DNA of 64,000 bases from Candidatus Palauibacter polyketidifaciens (GCF_947581785.1 NZ_CANPVO010000019.1:21904-85903), one strand, 5' to 3'. Shown: positions 1 to 7,957, counted from the first letter of the stretch. Numbers and translations are program-made. The notes: generated by a model from the sequence alone, not told the origin.

Positions 1-535
1 GCTCGAGATAGAGCGCCGCATAGGCAGCGAGTGCCGACTCCGGATCCTGCGAGGAGAAGACCGCGGGAACGGTTCCGAGCCTCAGACACGTCTCGAGATC
101 GAAGCGGCGTCCCGCTTCGCCGGCGACCTCCCCCGCCGTCATTTCCCCGGCCATGAAGGGATGCATGGAGCGCATTGCGGCGCGGCCCGCCAGGAGGTTC
201 ACGCCGCCGCGCCGAAGCTTGCGGGCGCTCGAACCCGTGAGGACGAACCGATATCCTCGCGCGGACTCCATGAGGTCATGGACGACGTTCAGCAGTTCCG
301 GGACGCGCTGGATCTCATCGATGACCACGTCGCTTCTCGCCGGAGTTGCCAGCACCAGTTCGCGCAGACGTTCGGGACGGGCGGCCAGCCGGCGATACTC
401 CTCCGGCTTCAGAAGGTCCACTACGAGAGCGTCCGGCAGCGTCGAGGCCAACCAGGTGGTCTTGCCGGTCCCGCGCGGGCCGAAGAGGAAGAAGCTGCTC
501 CGCGGAAGCGCGAGGAATCGCGGCAGTGTCGTCAT
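1..535 (-). CDS. AAA+ ATPase of the ATP-binding/DUF4143 type, partial (C-terminus beyond the window)
   Basis: The frame is open from an ATG at 535 to the window edge, giving the first 178 residues. They show a P-loop GPRGTGKT at residues 19-26, a Walker B-like VVIDEIQ near residue 70 and the sensor-like LTGSSARK about residue 100, the order seen in the large family of AAA ATPases that carry a C-terminal DUF4143 domain. That domain, if present, lies outside the window. These proteins are common, often strain-specific, and their cellular role is not settled. The gene is preceded by a perfect 10-bp inverted repeat 9 nt upstream of the start, suggesting autoregulation. Family assignment is firm for the ATPase half; the DUF4143 half is inferred. 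Confidence 0.85.
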   Translation of the reverse strand, partial: MTTLPRFLALPRSSFFLFGPRGTGKTTWLASTLPDALVVDLLKPEEYRRLAARPERLRELVLATPARSDVVIDEIQRVPELLNVVHDLMESARGYRFVLTGSSARKLRRGGVNLLAGRAAMRSMHPFMAGEMTAGEVAGEAGRRFDLETCLRLGTVPAVFSSQDPESALAAYAALYLE

Positions 536-544
536 AATGCGCGT

Positions 545-571
545 CAAAATGACGATAGAACCGTCATTTTG
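545..571. promoter_or_regulatory. Inverted repeat upstream of the AAA ATPase, candidate operator
   Basis: Perfect 10-bp arms CAAAATGACG (545-554) and CGTCATTTTG (562-571) are separated by 7 nt. The element is AT-richer than its surroundings and ends 9 nt before the ATPase start codon at 535. Position and symmetry suggest a protein-binding operator; it has no U-tract and lies 5' of the gene, so a terminator is less likely. Confidence 0.5.
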
Positions 572-644
572 TCAACGTGTGCGTGCACGGGAGAGGCAGT
601 AGAAGGAGGGGGAACGCGCGAAAGCCGCCGACGCTCCGCATGGG

Positions 645-1892
645 CTACCGGCGGCCGGCGGGTACCAGTCGCACGATGCCGGTCGGGGGGCCGTCCACGT
701 CCCGCGTCTCCCCGTCGATGGCGAGGTAGATGAACCCGTCGGGTCCCTGGCGGACGTCGCGGATGCGGCCGATCCCCTCCAGCAGGGTCTCTTCGTGGGT
801 CACCTCGCGGCCCTCCATCCGCAGCCGGGCGAGGCGCCGCCCGCTGAGGCCGCCGACGAGCATGTCGCCGCGCCACTCGGGGAACGCGTCCCCCGTGTAG
901 AAGAGCATCCCGGAGACGCCGATGGAGGGGACCCAGATGTGCTCCGGCGGCTCCATCTCCTCCATGAGGGTCCCCGAGTGGATGCGCGAGCCCGTGCGGT
1001 AGTTCACGCCGTACCCGACGACGGGCCAGCCGTAGTTGAGCCCCGGCTCGATCAGGTTCAGTTCGTCGCCGCCCTGCGGGCCGTGCTCGTTCTGCCACAG
1101 GTCGCCCGTCTCCGGATGGACCGCCATCCCCTGCGCGTTCCGGTGACCCCACGTCCAGATCTCGGGGTGGATCTCCTCGTCGCCCACGAAGCCCGCGAAC
1201 GGGTTGTCCTCGGGTACGCGTCCGTCGTCGTGGATGCGGATCGTGCTGCCGTTGTGGTTCGAAAGGTTCTGGGCGGGGTGCGCCTCCAGTTCGCCCGCCG
1301 GGGGCCACTGCCGGTCGCCCAGCGTCATGAACAGGTAGCCGTCGTGGTCGAAGACGAGCCGCCCGCCCCACATCGAGCTGCGCTCCGTCCCGTTCCCGGG
1401 CGCGTCCGCGTGGAACAGTTCCTCGACGTCGCTCAGGCGGTCGTCCTCGAAGCGGCCGCGGGCGATCGCGATCGTGCCCAGCGAATCGGGCCCCGGCTTC
1501 ACGTAGCTCAGGTAGAGGAGCCGGTTCGTCGCGAAATCCGGGTGCAGGATCGCGTCGCGCAGACCCGCCTGCTCGAAGCCGGCCATCGAACGGGCGCCGC
1601 GCCCGAGCGCCCGGATCGGTGGCAGGCCCTCCACGGAGTCCGGGAGCAGGACGCCGTCGCGGATGATGCGGAGCCGGCCGGGACGTTCCGTCACGAGGAG
1701 GTCGCCCTCGGGCGTGAAGGCGATCGAGAACGGGCGCACGAGCCCGTCCGCCACTTCCTCGACCCGGAAGTCGTGCAGCGCGGTCTGGATAACACCGCCG
1801 TCGTCACCCGCCGGCTCTCGGCCACCAGGGGCGCACGCGGCGACGGCCAAGAGCAATACGACGAGGAAGCGGGAGGCGCGGGGATGGTTCAT
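645..1892 (-). CDS. PQQ-dependent aldose sugar dehydrogenase-like lipoprotein
   Basis: 415 residues matching soluble-type PQQ sugar dehydrogenases (YliI/Asd-like beta-propellers), which oxidise aldoses in the periplasm. Supporting motifs are ITERPGRLRII near the start of the propeller, the DGRVPEDNPF segment, WTWGHRNAQGM with NEHGPQGGDELN following, and a terminal YLAIDGE strand. I chose the ATG at 1892 because it gives a standard lipoprotein signal peptide ending LLLAVAAC. An in-frame ATG at 1925 adds eleven residues, but those are encoded by one copy of a 31-bp repeat and have no signal character. That upstream ATG overlaps the toxin stop as ATGA, so the dehydrogenase may now be read through from the toxin-antitoxin promoter. 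Function as a sugar oxidase is known for the family; the substrate is not visible. Confidence 0.85.
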   Translation of the reverse strand: MNHPRASRFLVVLLLAVAACAPGGREPAGDDGGVIQTALHDFRVEEVADGLVRPFSIAFTPEGDLLVTERPGRLRIIRDGVLLPDSVEGLPPIRALGRGARSMAGFEQAGLRDAILHPDFATNRLLYLSYVKPGPDSLGTIAIARGRFEDDRLSDVEELFHADAPGNGTERSSMWGGRLVFDHDGYLFMTLGDRQWPPAGELEAHPAQNLSNHNGSTIRIHDDGRVPEDNPFAGFVGDEEIHPEIWTWGHRNAQGMAVHPETGDLWQNEHGPQGGDELNLIEPGLNYGWPVVGYGVNYRTGSRIHSGTLMEEMEPPEHIWVPSIGVSGMLFYTGDAFPEWRGDMLVGGLSGRRLARLRMEGREVTHEETLLEGIGRIRDVRQGPDGFIYLAIDGETRDVDGPPTGIVRLVPAGRR

Positions 1893-1895
1893 CCG

Positions 1896-1926
1896 GGGAT
1901 CGTCCGTCCGTGTCTGGGGAGTCATT
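1896..1926. repeat. 31-bp direct repeat, copy 1
   Basis: Identical over 31 bp to 2583-2613. This copy lies between the dehydrogenase start and the toxin stop codon, which falls inside it. Together the two copies bracket the whole toxin-antitoxin module, with an offset of 687 bp. Confidence 0.9.
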
Positions 1927-2257
1927 TGAAGAGTTCGGCGTGGGAGCCAGCGCGAACAAAGTTGATGGAGCCACTCGGCTTCGGCGAATCATCGACCTGG
2001 TAGATCAGAAGGAAATCTCCGCCGACATGGCACTCGCGGTGATTCGCCCAAGCGCCTTTCAGCGCGTGATCCCTCCGTTCCGGACCCAGCGGGGCGTCGT
2101 TGGCGATGAGGTCGAGCATGACCGCCTTGAGTCGATTCAGATCGTATCGGCCGGAACGCGAGAGACGCTCCCAGTCCTTGAGGAACCCCCGCGTAAAATC
2201 GACGCGGCGCGGCGGGCGCGCCCGCTTACGGGCTGCCGGCTTCTTCAAGCTCGGCAA
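1922..2257 (-). CDS. RelE/YafQ-family mRNA interferase toxin
   Basis: 111 residues with a basic N-terminal tail and a typical YafQ core: VDFTRGFLKDWERL helix, the DHALKGAWANHRECHVGGDF strand region and the C-terminal GSHAELF, whose His corresponds to the catalytic His of YafQ. Members cleave mRNA on the ribosome. The gene follows its antitoxin with a 32-nt overlap, the usual tight coupling of such modules. Its stop codon lies inside copy 1 of a 31-bp direct repeat, so the module ends exactly at the repeat. The basic tail makes the true start slightly uncertain; the core fold is clear. Confidence 0.88.
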   Translation of the reverse strand: MPSLKKPAARKRARPPRRVDFTRGFLKDWERLSRSGRYDLNRLKAVMLDLIANDAPLGPERRDHALKGAWANHRECHVGGDFLLIYQVDDSPKPSGSINFVRAGSHAELFK

Positions 2258-2507
2258 ACATCTCGTCCGCGCTGGCGAATCTGGCCGTCCCCCGCCTCAT
2301 CATTTCCTCCGATTCGGCCATCGCCCGTCGGGTCTCGGTGTTCGGCACCTTCAGTTCAAGGGGGAAGGCCTGATCGACCGCGATTCGGTGGAAGAACAGC
2401 CGCACCGCCTCCGAGGCCGTTAGCCCCATGGCCGCGAGTGCCGCCGTCGCCTTCCGCTTCATCTCCGTATCCATCCGGACATGGAGCATCGAACTGTTCG
2501 TCTTCAT
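2226..2507 (-). CDS. RelB/DinJ-family antitoxin
   Basis: 93 residues. The N-terminus (HVRMDTEMKRKATAALAAMGLTASEAVRLF) is the ribbon-helix-helix DNA-binding part typical of RelB/DinJ, and the acidic C-terminus (SADEMFAELEEAG) is the toxin-wrapping part. It is first in the pair and overlaps the toxin gene. A small inverted repeat TTGC-gat-GCAA at 2528-2538, 21 nt upstream of the start, is a candidate autoregulatory site. The family neutralises the toxin and represses the operon as a complex. Confidence 0.87.
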   Translation of the reverse strand: MKTNSSMLHVRMDTEMKRKATAALAAMGLTASEAVRLFFHRIAVDQAFPLELKVPNTETRRAMAESEEMMRRGTARFASADEMFAELEEAGSP

Positions 2508-2582
2508 CCGAACCTCCCGTATCTCAATTGCGATGCAAGTTGGCTTTGCTGCCTCATCCGGTCAACTCGGGGGGCCGGCGGC

Positions 2583-2613
2583 GGGATCGTCCGTCCGTGT
2601 CTGGGGAGTCATT
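2583..2613. repeat. 31-bp direct repeat, copy 2
   Basis: Identical to 1896-1926. It lies upstream of the antitoxin and 8 nt before the TATACT hexamer that probably belongs to the amidohydrolase promoter. Removing one copy plus the module would restore a compact divergent intergenic region between the dehydrogenase and the amidohydrolase. Confidence 0.9.
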
Positions 2614-2620
2614 CGGTCTC

Positions 2621-2626
2621 TATACT
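2621..2626 (+). promoter_or_regulatory. Possible -10 hexamer for the amidohydrolase
   Basis: TATACT stands 35 nt before the ATG at 2662 and is followed by a strong ribosome binding site (AGGAGG at 2650-2655). No convincing -35 box is seen; its place would fall inside copy 2 of the direct repeat. Confidence 0.3.
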
Positions 2627-2661
2627 TATGGCGTCCCACAGGAGCCTGACAGGAGGCAGAC

Positions 2662-4008
2662 ATGTTTCGCGCCAACGCGGCCACATCTGCGGTCACATCG
2701 ATTCCCGCCCTTCGTCTCGCCTTTCGTTCCGCCCTTCGCCCCGCCTTCTTCGCGACCGCCGCAGCCCTCATGGTCGGTTGCGCGGCGGATGGCGGTGGAG
2801 ACGCGACCGAGGGAGGCGGAGTCGCCACCGGCGCGGTCGCCTACGAGGGGGCGCGCGTGATCGCGGGCGACGGTTCGGTCATCGAGTCCGGTGTATTCGT
2901 AGTTGAAGCGGGACAGTTTGCCGCGGTCGGGGCGAGCGGGGAGGTCGAGGTGCCGGGCGGCGCGCAGCGGGTGGACCTGTCCGGCAAGACGGTCATGCCC
3001 GCGATCGTGAACGCGCACCTCCACCTTTCCTCCGAGCGCGACGAGCGGATCGAGCAACTCCAGCACATGGCGTACTACGGGGCGGGGGCCGTCGTGAGCC
3101 TCGGCACCGAGACCGGCGGCATCGGAATCGAGATGCGCGACGAAGTCATCCCGGACGCGGCGCGCGCGAAGACGGCCGACCGCGGGATCACCACGGCCGA
3201 GCCCGGCCGTTCCGATGCCCCCTACTGGATCGCGACGGAGGAAGAGGGGCGGGCTGCGGTCCGCGAACTGGCGGAGCGGCAGGCCGACATCGTGAAGATT
3301 TGGGTCGATAACCGCGGAGGGCGCTACGAGCAGCTCTCCTCGGAACTTTACGGCGCGATCATCGACGAGGCGCACCGGCACGGGCTCATGGTCACCGCCC
3401 ACATCTTCTACTTGGAGGACGCCAAGGAACTCCTGCGCGCAGGCGTGGACGTGTTCGCGCACGGCGTGCGGGATCTCGACGCGGATGACGAACTCATGGA
3501 ACTGTGGGCCGAGCGTCCGGAGGTCGTCCTCGTCCCCAACCTCCCCGGGCCGGGAGTGGCGCTCGACCTGAGTTGGCTCAGCGGCACCGTGCCCGCCGAC
3601 CGGCTGGTCGAGATGCAGGCGGCGTCCGTGGACAATCCCGGTGCGCAGGAGTTCTTCGGCATCCAGGCGCGGAATCTCGCCCGCTTCGCCGAGGCCGGCA
3701 TCAGGATCTCGTTCGGCACCGATGGCAACGCTGCCTGGGCCGTGCACCAGGAGATGGAGGACATGGTCCGCGCCGGTTTGAGCCCGGGCGACGTCATCGT
3801 GGCGGCGACGAAGACCTCCGCCGATCTGATGAACTGGGACGACCTCGGCGAGATCGCGGCCGGGAAGAGCGCCGACTTCATCGTGCTGGACGCGAACCCG
3901 CTCGACGACATCACGAACACGCGCCGGATCGACGCCGTCTACCTGCGTGGAGACATGGTCGACCGGGAGGGGATCAGCGCCCGCCTGCTCGCGGCCGGGA
4001 CCGAGTGA
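2662..4008 (+). CDS. Secreted amidohydrolase (imidazolonepropionase-like), lipoprotein
   Basis: 448 residues. A hydrophobic signal ending in ALMVGCAA indicates a lipoprotein. The metal-dependent hydrolase fold is shown by VMPAIVNAHLHLSS (HxH after strand 1), MVTAHIFYLEDAKEL and DVFAHGV with the later metal His residues, and ISFGTDGNA with the catalytic Asp; the C-terminal GKSADFIVLDANPLDDI is the usual composite beta-sandwich return. Family members hydrolyse cyclic amides, dipeptides or related C-N bonds; the substrate cannot be told. Start is fixed by AGGAGGCAG 5 nt upstream. Its stop overlaps the next gene's GTG start as GTGA, implying coupled translation. Confidence 0.88.
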   Translation: MFRANAATSAVTSIPALRLAFRSALRPAFFATAAALMVGCAADGGGDATEGGGVATGAVAYEGARVIAGDGSVIESGVFVVEAGQFAAVGASGEVEVPGGAQRVDLSGKTVMPAIVNAHLHLSSERDERIEQLQHMAYYGAGAVVSLGTETGGIGIEMRDEVIPDAARAKTADRGITTAEPGRSDAPYWIATEEEGRAAVRELAERQADIVKIWVDNRGGRYEQLSSELYGAIIDEAHRHGLMVTAHIFYLEDAKELLRAGVDVFAHGVRDLDADDELMELWAERPEVVLVPNLPGPGVALDLSWLSGTVPADRLVEMQAASVDNPGAQEFFGIQARNLARFAEAGIRISFGTDGNAAWAVHQEMEDMVRAGLSPGDVIVAATKTSADLMNWDDLGEIAAGKSADFIVLDANPLDDITNTRRIDAVYLRGDMVDREGISARLLAAGTE

Positions 4009-4598
4009 TTGAACTTCGGCCGGTGACCCTCGAGGGGCACGGCGTCCGTCTCGAGCCCATGGGCCTCGAACACGCCGACGCGCTCGCCGAGGCCGCCGCG
4101 GACGGGGAGTTGTGGAACCTCTTCTTCACCTTCGTCCCGGCCCGGGAGGAAGTGACCGACTACATCGAGACCGCGCTCGAGGGCCAGGCCACCGGCCACA
4201 TGCTGCCGTGGGTCGTCCGGCTCGCGGACACCGGCGCCGTGATCGGCTCCACCCGCTACCACGACATCCTGCCGCAGGTTGATCGGGTCGAGATCGGCTA
4301 CACCTGGTACGGCGCGAGCCACCAGCGCACGCACGTCAACACCGCGTGCAAGATCCTCCTCATGACGCACGCTTTCGAGACGGTGGGGTGCGGCGTGGTG
4401 GGACTGCGCACGGACGGCATGAACCTGCGCTCGCAACGGGCCATCGAGGCGCTCGGCGCGAAGAAGGACGGCGTCATCCGCAACCACTCCCTGCGCCGCG
4501 ACGGAAGCGTGCGCGACGACGCGATGTACTCCGTCCTCCTCCACGAATGGCCCGGAATCAAGCGCCACCTCGAAACCCGCCTCTGGCGCCACCGCTGA
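4005..4598 (+). CDS. GNAT-family N-acetyltransferase (RimJ/RimL-like)
   Basis: 197 residues starting at a GTG that overlaps the preceding stop as GTGA. The sequence follows the GNAT order: an N-terminal LEGHGVRLEPMGLEHADAL, the strand VIGSTRYHDI, the EIGYTWYGASHQRTHVNTA segment that replaces the acetyl-CoA loop in the RimJ/RimL group, and GLRTDGMNLRSQRAIEALGA. It acetylates an amino group, of a protein N-terminus or small molecule; which cannot be read. It forms a two-gene unit with the amidohydrolase and ends at a strong hairpin. Confidence 0.85.
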   Translation: MIELRPVTLEGHGVRLEPMGLEHADALAEAAADGELWNLFFTFVPAREEVTDYIETALEGQATGHMLPWVVRLADTGAVIGSTRYHDILPQVDRVEIGYTWYGASHQRTHVNTACKILLMTHAFETVGCGVVGLRTDGMNLRSQRAIEALGAKKDGVIRNHSLRRDGSVRDDAMYSVLLHEWPGIKRHLETRLWRHR

Positions 4599-4599
4599 C

Positions 4600-4640
4600 G
4601 GCGGCTGACGACCCGCCCTTCGCGGGTGACGTCAGCCGCC
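4600..4640. terminator. Bidirectional hairpin terminator between convergent genes
   Basis: Perfect outer arms GGCGGCTGAC (4600-4609) and GTCAGCCGCC (4631-4640) enclose a second stem ACCCGC/GCGGGT (4611-4616 and 4622-4627). It sits in the 51-nt gap between the GNAT stop and the DUF2911 stop. Confidence 0.7.
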
Positions 4641-4649
4641 TGCGCCGGG

Positions 4650-5267
4650 CTACATGCCGAGGGAGATGTCGACCTGCGTGTTCTCCCATGAGAGGCGGAG
4701 GGCGCCGTCCACCTGCTCGAAGGTCATCATCTCCACCATGCCGGCTGTCGCCGAGGGCGTCGCCATGAAGCTGCCCACCTCGGTGCTCTGGACGGCGGCA
4801 TCGATCGGGATCCCCCAGCGGTCGTATTCCGAGTTCACGTGGAACGTCCATTCCGTCTCGCCGGGCGTGGCGTAGAGCGAATAACTCCCCGCCTCGAGCG
4901 CGACACCGCCGACCGTGGCGGCGGCCGAGAGGTGGAGCGCGGTCGCCTCGTTCGCCCCCAGACGCCAGACCTCCCCGTAGGGAACCAGCTCGCCCATTAC
5001 GACGCGCTCGCGGGCCGAAGGCGCGCCGTAGCAGAGGAGACCTTCACCCCCGTCGTACGAGAAGCTCAGCTCCTGGAGCGGGCTCGCCCGGCCTTCCACA
5101 TCGCCCATGACGACGCAGGCCAGCCCCGCGTCCGTCATGTCCATTTCGGCCATGGCTTCGGTCTCCGCCATCTCCGTCTCCGCCATCTCCACCTCGCCAG
5201 CCTCGGATCCTCCGCCGCATCCCGCGACCAGAAGAACGGCGAGGTACCACGCGCTGCTTCGCTTCAT
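4650..5267 (-). CDS. DUF2911 family lipoprotein
   Basis: 205 residues. Signal peptide ending VLLVAGCGG gives a lipidated Cys at residue 17, followed by a low-complexity acidic, Met/Glu-rich linker (residues about 24-46). The globular part contains the DUF2911 signature: YGAPSARERVVMGELVPYGEVWRLGANEAT, then AGSYSLYATPGETEWTFHVN. The domain is frequent in Bacteroidota and Gemmatimonadota; its function is unknown. It is monocistronic between a terminator and the next gene on the same strand. Confidence 0.88.
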   Translation of the reverse strand: MKRSSAWYLAVLLVAGCGGGSEAGEVEMAETEMAETEAMAEMDMTDAGLACVVMGDVEGRASPLQELSFSYDGGEGLLCYGAPSARERVVMGELVPYGEVWRLGANEATALHLSAAATVGGVALEAGSYSLYATPGETEWTFHVNSEYDRWGIPIDAAVQSTEVGSFMATPSATAGMVEMMTFEQVDGALRLSWENTQVDISLGM

Positions 5268-5300
5268 TTTGTCACCTCCATGGATTGCTTTTCTCGAACC

Positions 5301-6389
5301 CTATTTTGTCCAAACCACGACGAGACCGCACCGGGAAGCCGGGAACTCCGCCGGACCGGACGACAGCCCCTTGTATATCTCTATGCCTGCGATCTCGTTC
5401 GGTCTCACGACGTCGTCCAGCGCGATCCCTCTCGTCGGCAGACCATCGACGTAGAAACTCAGCGTACAGGCGCCCGCGGCCCCTGACGAATACCTCGTGT
5501 TCACCAGCCTGCAGTCGGCACGCCGGAAGTTGCACTCGAGCCGGATGCCAGACTCGTCGGCGATCATGTGCGAGATCTCCACGGGCCGGCGACGATCGAT
5601 GTCCTCCGCCGTGTAGAAGGTGCCCGTGCCGACGATTTCGCTCCAGAGCATGCGCTCGTAGAAGCCCTTGACCTCCAGCCGGCGAGACCTCGTCACGGTC
5701 GCGACGATCGGCTCCATCTCCACGGGATCGGGGACCATGCCGATCTCCACCTCCGTGGTCAGGCCGGGTGAAACCTCGAGCACGTAGGACAACGGAGCGT
5801 ACCCGAGGTGCCGCACGTCGAGTACCTGCGGGCCGACCGGAACGCCGCTGAGGACGAAGCGCCCCCGGCGGTCGGTCTCGGCCACTCGCAGACGGTCGGG
5901 AACGGACACCGTGGCGGCCACTACCGGATCATCCGTGATGGCGTCGTGCACCCGGCCGATCAGCCTCCCGGTTCTGACTCGCCCCGAGCGCAGCATGAGC
6001 GTGATGTCGTGAGGCATGCCGGCGACGATCACGACGACCGCCTCTTCGCTGGAGAAGTTCCCGTGCTCCGACCACAGCGTGGCCTGGGTCGCATCCCGCG
6101 GAGCGCAGAGGACGAGGCGTCCGTCGGATCCGACAGCCTCGCGAACCGGCCTTCTCGCGCGCTCTGTCTCGGTCCACCGCACGACCACCACCGCGTTGGG
6201 GACCGCAGCCGTGCCGTCGTCGTCGACGACACGGACCCGCAAGCTCGCGCGGTCGTCGCACTCCGACGTCTGGGCCGAGAGAGGTCCGGCGCCCACGGCC
6301 AGACCGAACGCCGCAACGGCGCTCGGGGCGAACTGCCGCGCCGCCAACCGTGTCACCGACCTGGGATCAGAACTCGGGAATCTCCGCAT
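5301..6389 (-). CDS. Carboxypeptidase-regulatory-like plus TonB-plug protein without a barrel
   Basis: 362 residues. A signal peptide ends near GAGPLSAQ. Two Ig-like carboxypeptidase-regulatory modules follow (about 45-135 and 140-215; the second reads GRLIGRVHDAITDDPVVAATVSVP). The last third resembles the plug domain of TonB-dependent receptors (FYTAEDIDRRRPVEISHMI through NEIAGIEIYKG), and the protein stops there: no outer-membrane barrel follows. Such barrel-less plug proteins recur in Gemmatimonadota and related groups. It may be an accessory surface protein or the remnant of a receptor; the ending VVVWTK is the normal end of this short class, so truncation is not obvious. Confidence 0.75.
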   Translation of the reverse strand: MRRFPSSDPRSVTRLAARQFAPSAVAAFGLAVGAGPLSAQTSECDDRASLRVRVVDDDGTAAVPNAVVVVRWTETERARRPVREAVGSDGRLVLCAPRDATQATLWSEHGNFSSEEAVVVIVAGMPHDITLMLRSGRVRTGRLIGRVHDAITDDPVVAATVSVPDRLRVAETDRRGRFVLSGVPVGPQVLDVRHLGYAPLSYVLEVSPGLTTEVEIGMVPDPVEMEPIVATVTRSRRLEVKGFYERMLWSEIVGTGTFYTAEDIDRRRPVEISHMIADESGIRLECNFRRADCRLVNTRYSSGAAGACTLSFYVDGLPTRGIALDDVVRPNEIAGIEIYKGLSSGPAEFPASRCGLVVVWTK

Positions 6390-6423
6390 CTCCCTTCAAG
6401 ACTGGGATACGGACCCCCCGGCA

Positions 6424-7785
6424 TCAAGCGAGGAGGAGAAAGCCTGTGGCGGCCAGTCCCGCGGCGAAGAGGGCGTAGGGGAGTTGGGTCAGGGCGTGCT
6501 CGACGACGCCGCAGCCGCTGCCCCGGGCCGCGAGGACGGTCGAGTCGCCGTAGAAGCAGGTGTGGCTGCCGAACGCGCTGGCGGAGATGAGCGCTCCGAT
6601 CACGAGCGGCATGTCCGCCCCCACCGAATCGGCGAGCGGCAGCACGATGGGGATCGCCACCGCGAAGATGCCCCAGAACGACGCGGTGGCGAAGGCGACG
6701 AGCGACATCGTGAGGAAGGTGACGGCGGGGAGGAGCCACGGCGTCATCAGCGGCTCGACCGTCTCGATGAGGTAGGCGGTGAGTCCGAGGCCGTCGTTCA
6801 CCTCCTTGAGGAGGAAGCCGCCGAACACCGTCGCCAGGGGGACGATCATCGTGAGCACACCGGCCATGGTGGTGTCGAGCGCGGCGCGAACCGGGAGGAG
6901 CCTTGTGCCCACGACGATGGCGAGAGTGAGGGTGAGCGCCACGACGACGCCCTTCAGGATGTCGAGGTCGAACCACCAGGTGGCGGCCACGAGGGTGAGG
7001 ACGGGGACGATGAAGTGCCACGGTCGCGCGCGCTCGGCGGCGCGCGGATCGGTTTCGCCTTCGAGCCTTGCCTCTTCGAGGCCCGGGGGCACGACCCGCC
7101 CGGTCTCGCGGGCGCGACGCTCCGCCTTGCGCATGGGGCCGATGGCGGGGACGAGGCCGGTCCCGACGAGGAGCGCCAGAGCCACCGCGATCCAGGCGTA
7201 GAGCATGAACGGAATCGCGTCGATGTAGAGTGAGAGGCCGCGGCCCGCCGCCGCCCACCCCGTCTCTTCGAGCAGGCCGGAGAAAAAGGCGGCCCAGGTC
7301 GAGATCGGCACGAGGATGCAGACCGGCGCGGCGGTGGAGTCCACGATGTAGGCGAGCATCTCGCGCGACACGCGATGCCGGTCGGTGAACCGCTTCACGG
7401 AGGAGCTGACCGCGAGGACGTTCAGGTAGTCGTCGATGAAGACGGCGAGGCCGAGGAGCCACGTCGCGGCCAACGAGCCGCCGCGCGTCCGGATGCGCGC
7501 CGACACCGCGTCGCCGAAGCGGGCCGCCGCACCGACCCGGACGAGCAGCGTGATGAGGCTTCCGAAAAGCGCGCAGACGAGGATGATCCAGCCCACGGTC
7601 TCGTTCTGCATGACCGTGACCATGCCGTCGGTGAACGCGGTGAGCGGATCCCGGGGCGCGAGGATCAGGAACCCGACGAGCGCCCCGATGATGAGGGATT
7701 CCACGGGCCGGCGCGTCCAGACCGCAACGGCCAGTACGACGGCCGTCGGTATCAGGCTTACGACGCCGAAGTGCTCCAGCGGCAA
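6424..7785 (-). CDS. NhaC-type Na+/H+ antiporter family protein
   Basis: 453 residues with about eleven to twelve hydrophobic segments. Diagnostic stretches are AVFIDDYLNVLAVSSS, DSTAAPVCILVPISTWAAF and SASAFGSHTCFYGDSTVLAA, the last with the conserved GSH/GDS pattern of the NhaC superfamily. Members exchange Na+ for H+ or move organic anions with Na+. The gene is alone on its strand; a long imperfect palindrome lies about 60 nt upstream of the ATG and may control it. Substrate beyond the family level is not decided. Confidence 0.87.
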   Translation of the reverse strand: MPLEHFGVVSLIPTAVVLAVAVWTRRPVESLIIGALVGFLILAPRDPLTAFTDGMVTVMQNETVGWIILVCALFGSLITLLVRVGAAARFGDAVSARIRTRGGSLAATWLLGLAVFIDDYLNVLAVSSSVKRFTDRHRVSREMLAYIVDSTAAPVCILVPISTWAAFFSGLLEETGWAAAGRGLSLYIDAIPFMLYAWIAVALALLVGTGLVPAIGPMRKAERRARETGRVVPPGLEEARLEGETDPRAAERARPWHFIVPVLTLVAATWWFDLDILKGVVVALTLTLAIVVGTRLLPVRAALDTTMAGVLTMIVPLATVFGGFLLKEVNDGLGLTAYLIETVEPLMTPWLLPAVTFLTMSLVAFATASFWGIFAVAIPIVLPLADSVGADMPLVIGALISASAFGSHTCFYGDSTVLAARGSGCGVVEHALTQLPYALFAAGLAATGFLLLA

Positions 7786-7845
7786 CTCCCTTCTCCGGAG
7801 GCGAGGTATCCAGCGATCATGGGTGCTTGCGGCATCCCTGCATCG

Positions 7846-7886
7846 GCTTAAGCCAATTGAAAATGCAATTTTGAATTGGCTTAAGC
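7846..7886. promoter_or_regulatory. 41-nt near-perfect palindrome upstream of the antiporter gene
   Basis: Left arm GCTTAAGCCAATTGAAAAT and its complement on the right differ at one position; the centre is GCA. It is strikingly AT-rich for this genome. It lies 61 nt upstream of the nhaC-like start and downstream of the MOSC stop. There is no trailing T-run on the minus strand, so an operator for the antiporter is preferred over a terminator. Confidence 0.5.
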
Positions 7887-7905
7887 GTTTGCACGGACTG
7901 CAAAC
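7887..7905. repeat. Short hairpin directly next to the 41-nt palindrome
   Basis: GTTTGCA-cggac-TGCAAAC, 7-bp perfect arms, abutting the larger palindrome with no gap. Could be part of a compound terminator of the MOSC gene or a second half of the operator. Confidence 0.4.
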
Positions 7906-7957
7906 AAACCCCGTCGTGGAGCTGGGGGTCGGCCAATAACGTCCTTGTTACACATCG

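Noticed and set aside
2562..2828. Small minus-strand ORF over the amidohydrolase start containing MTPQTRTDDP
   Set aside because: It only reflects repeat copy 2 and the antisense of the amidohydrolase signal peptide region; no ribosome site or domain.
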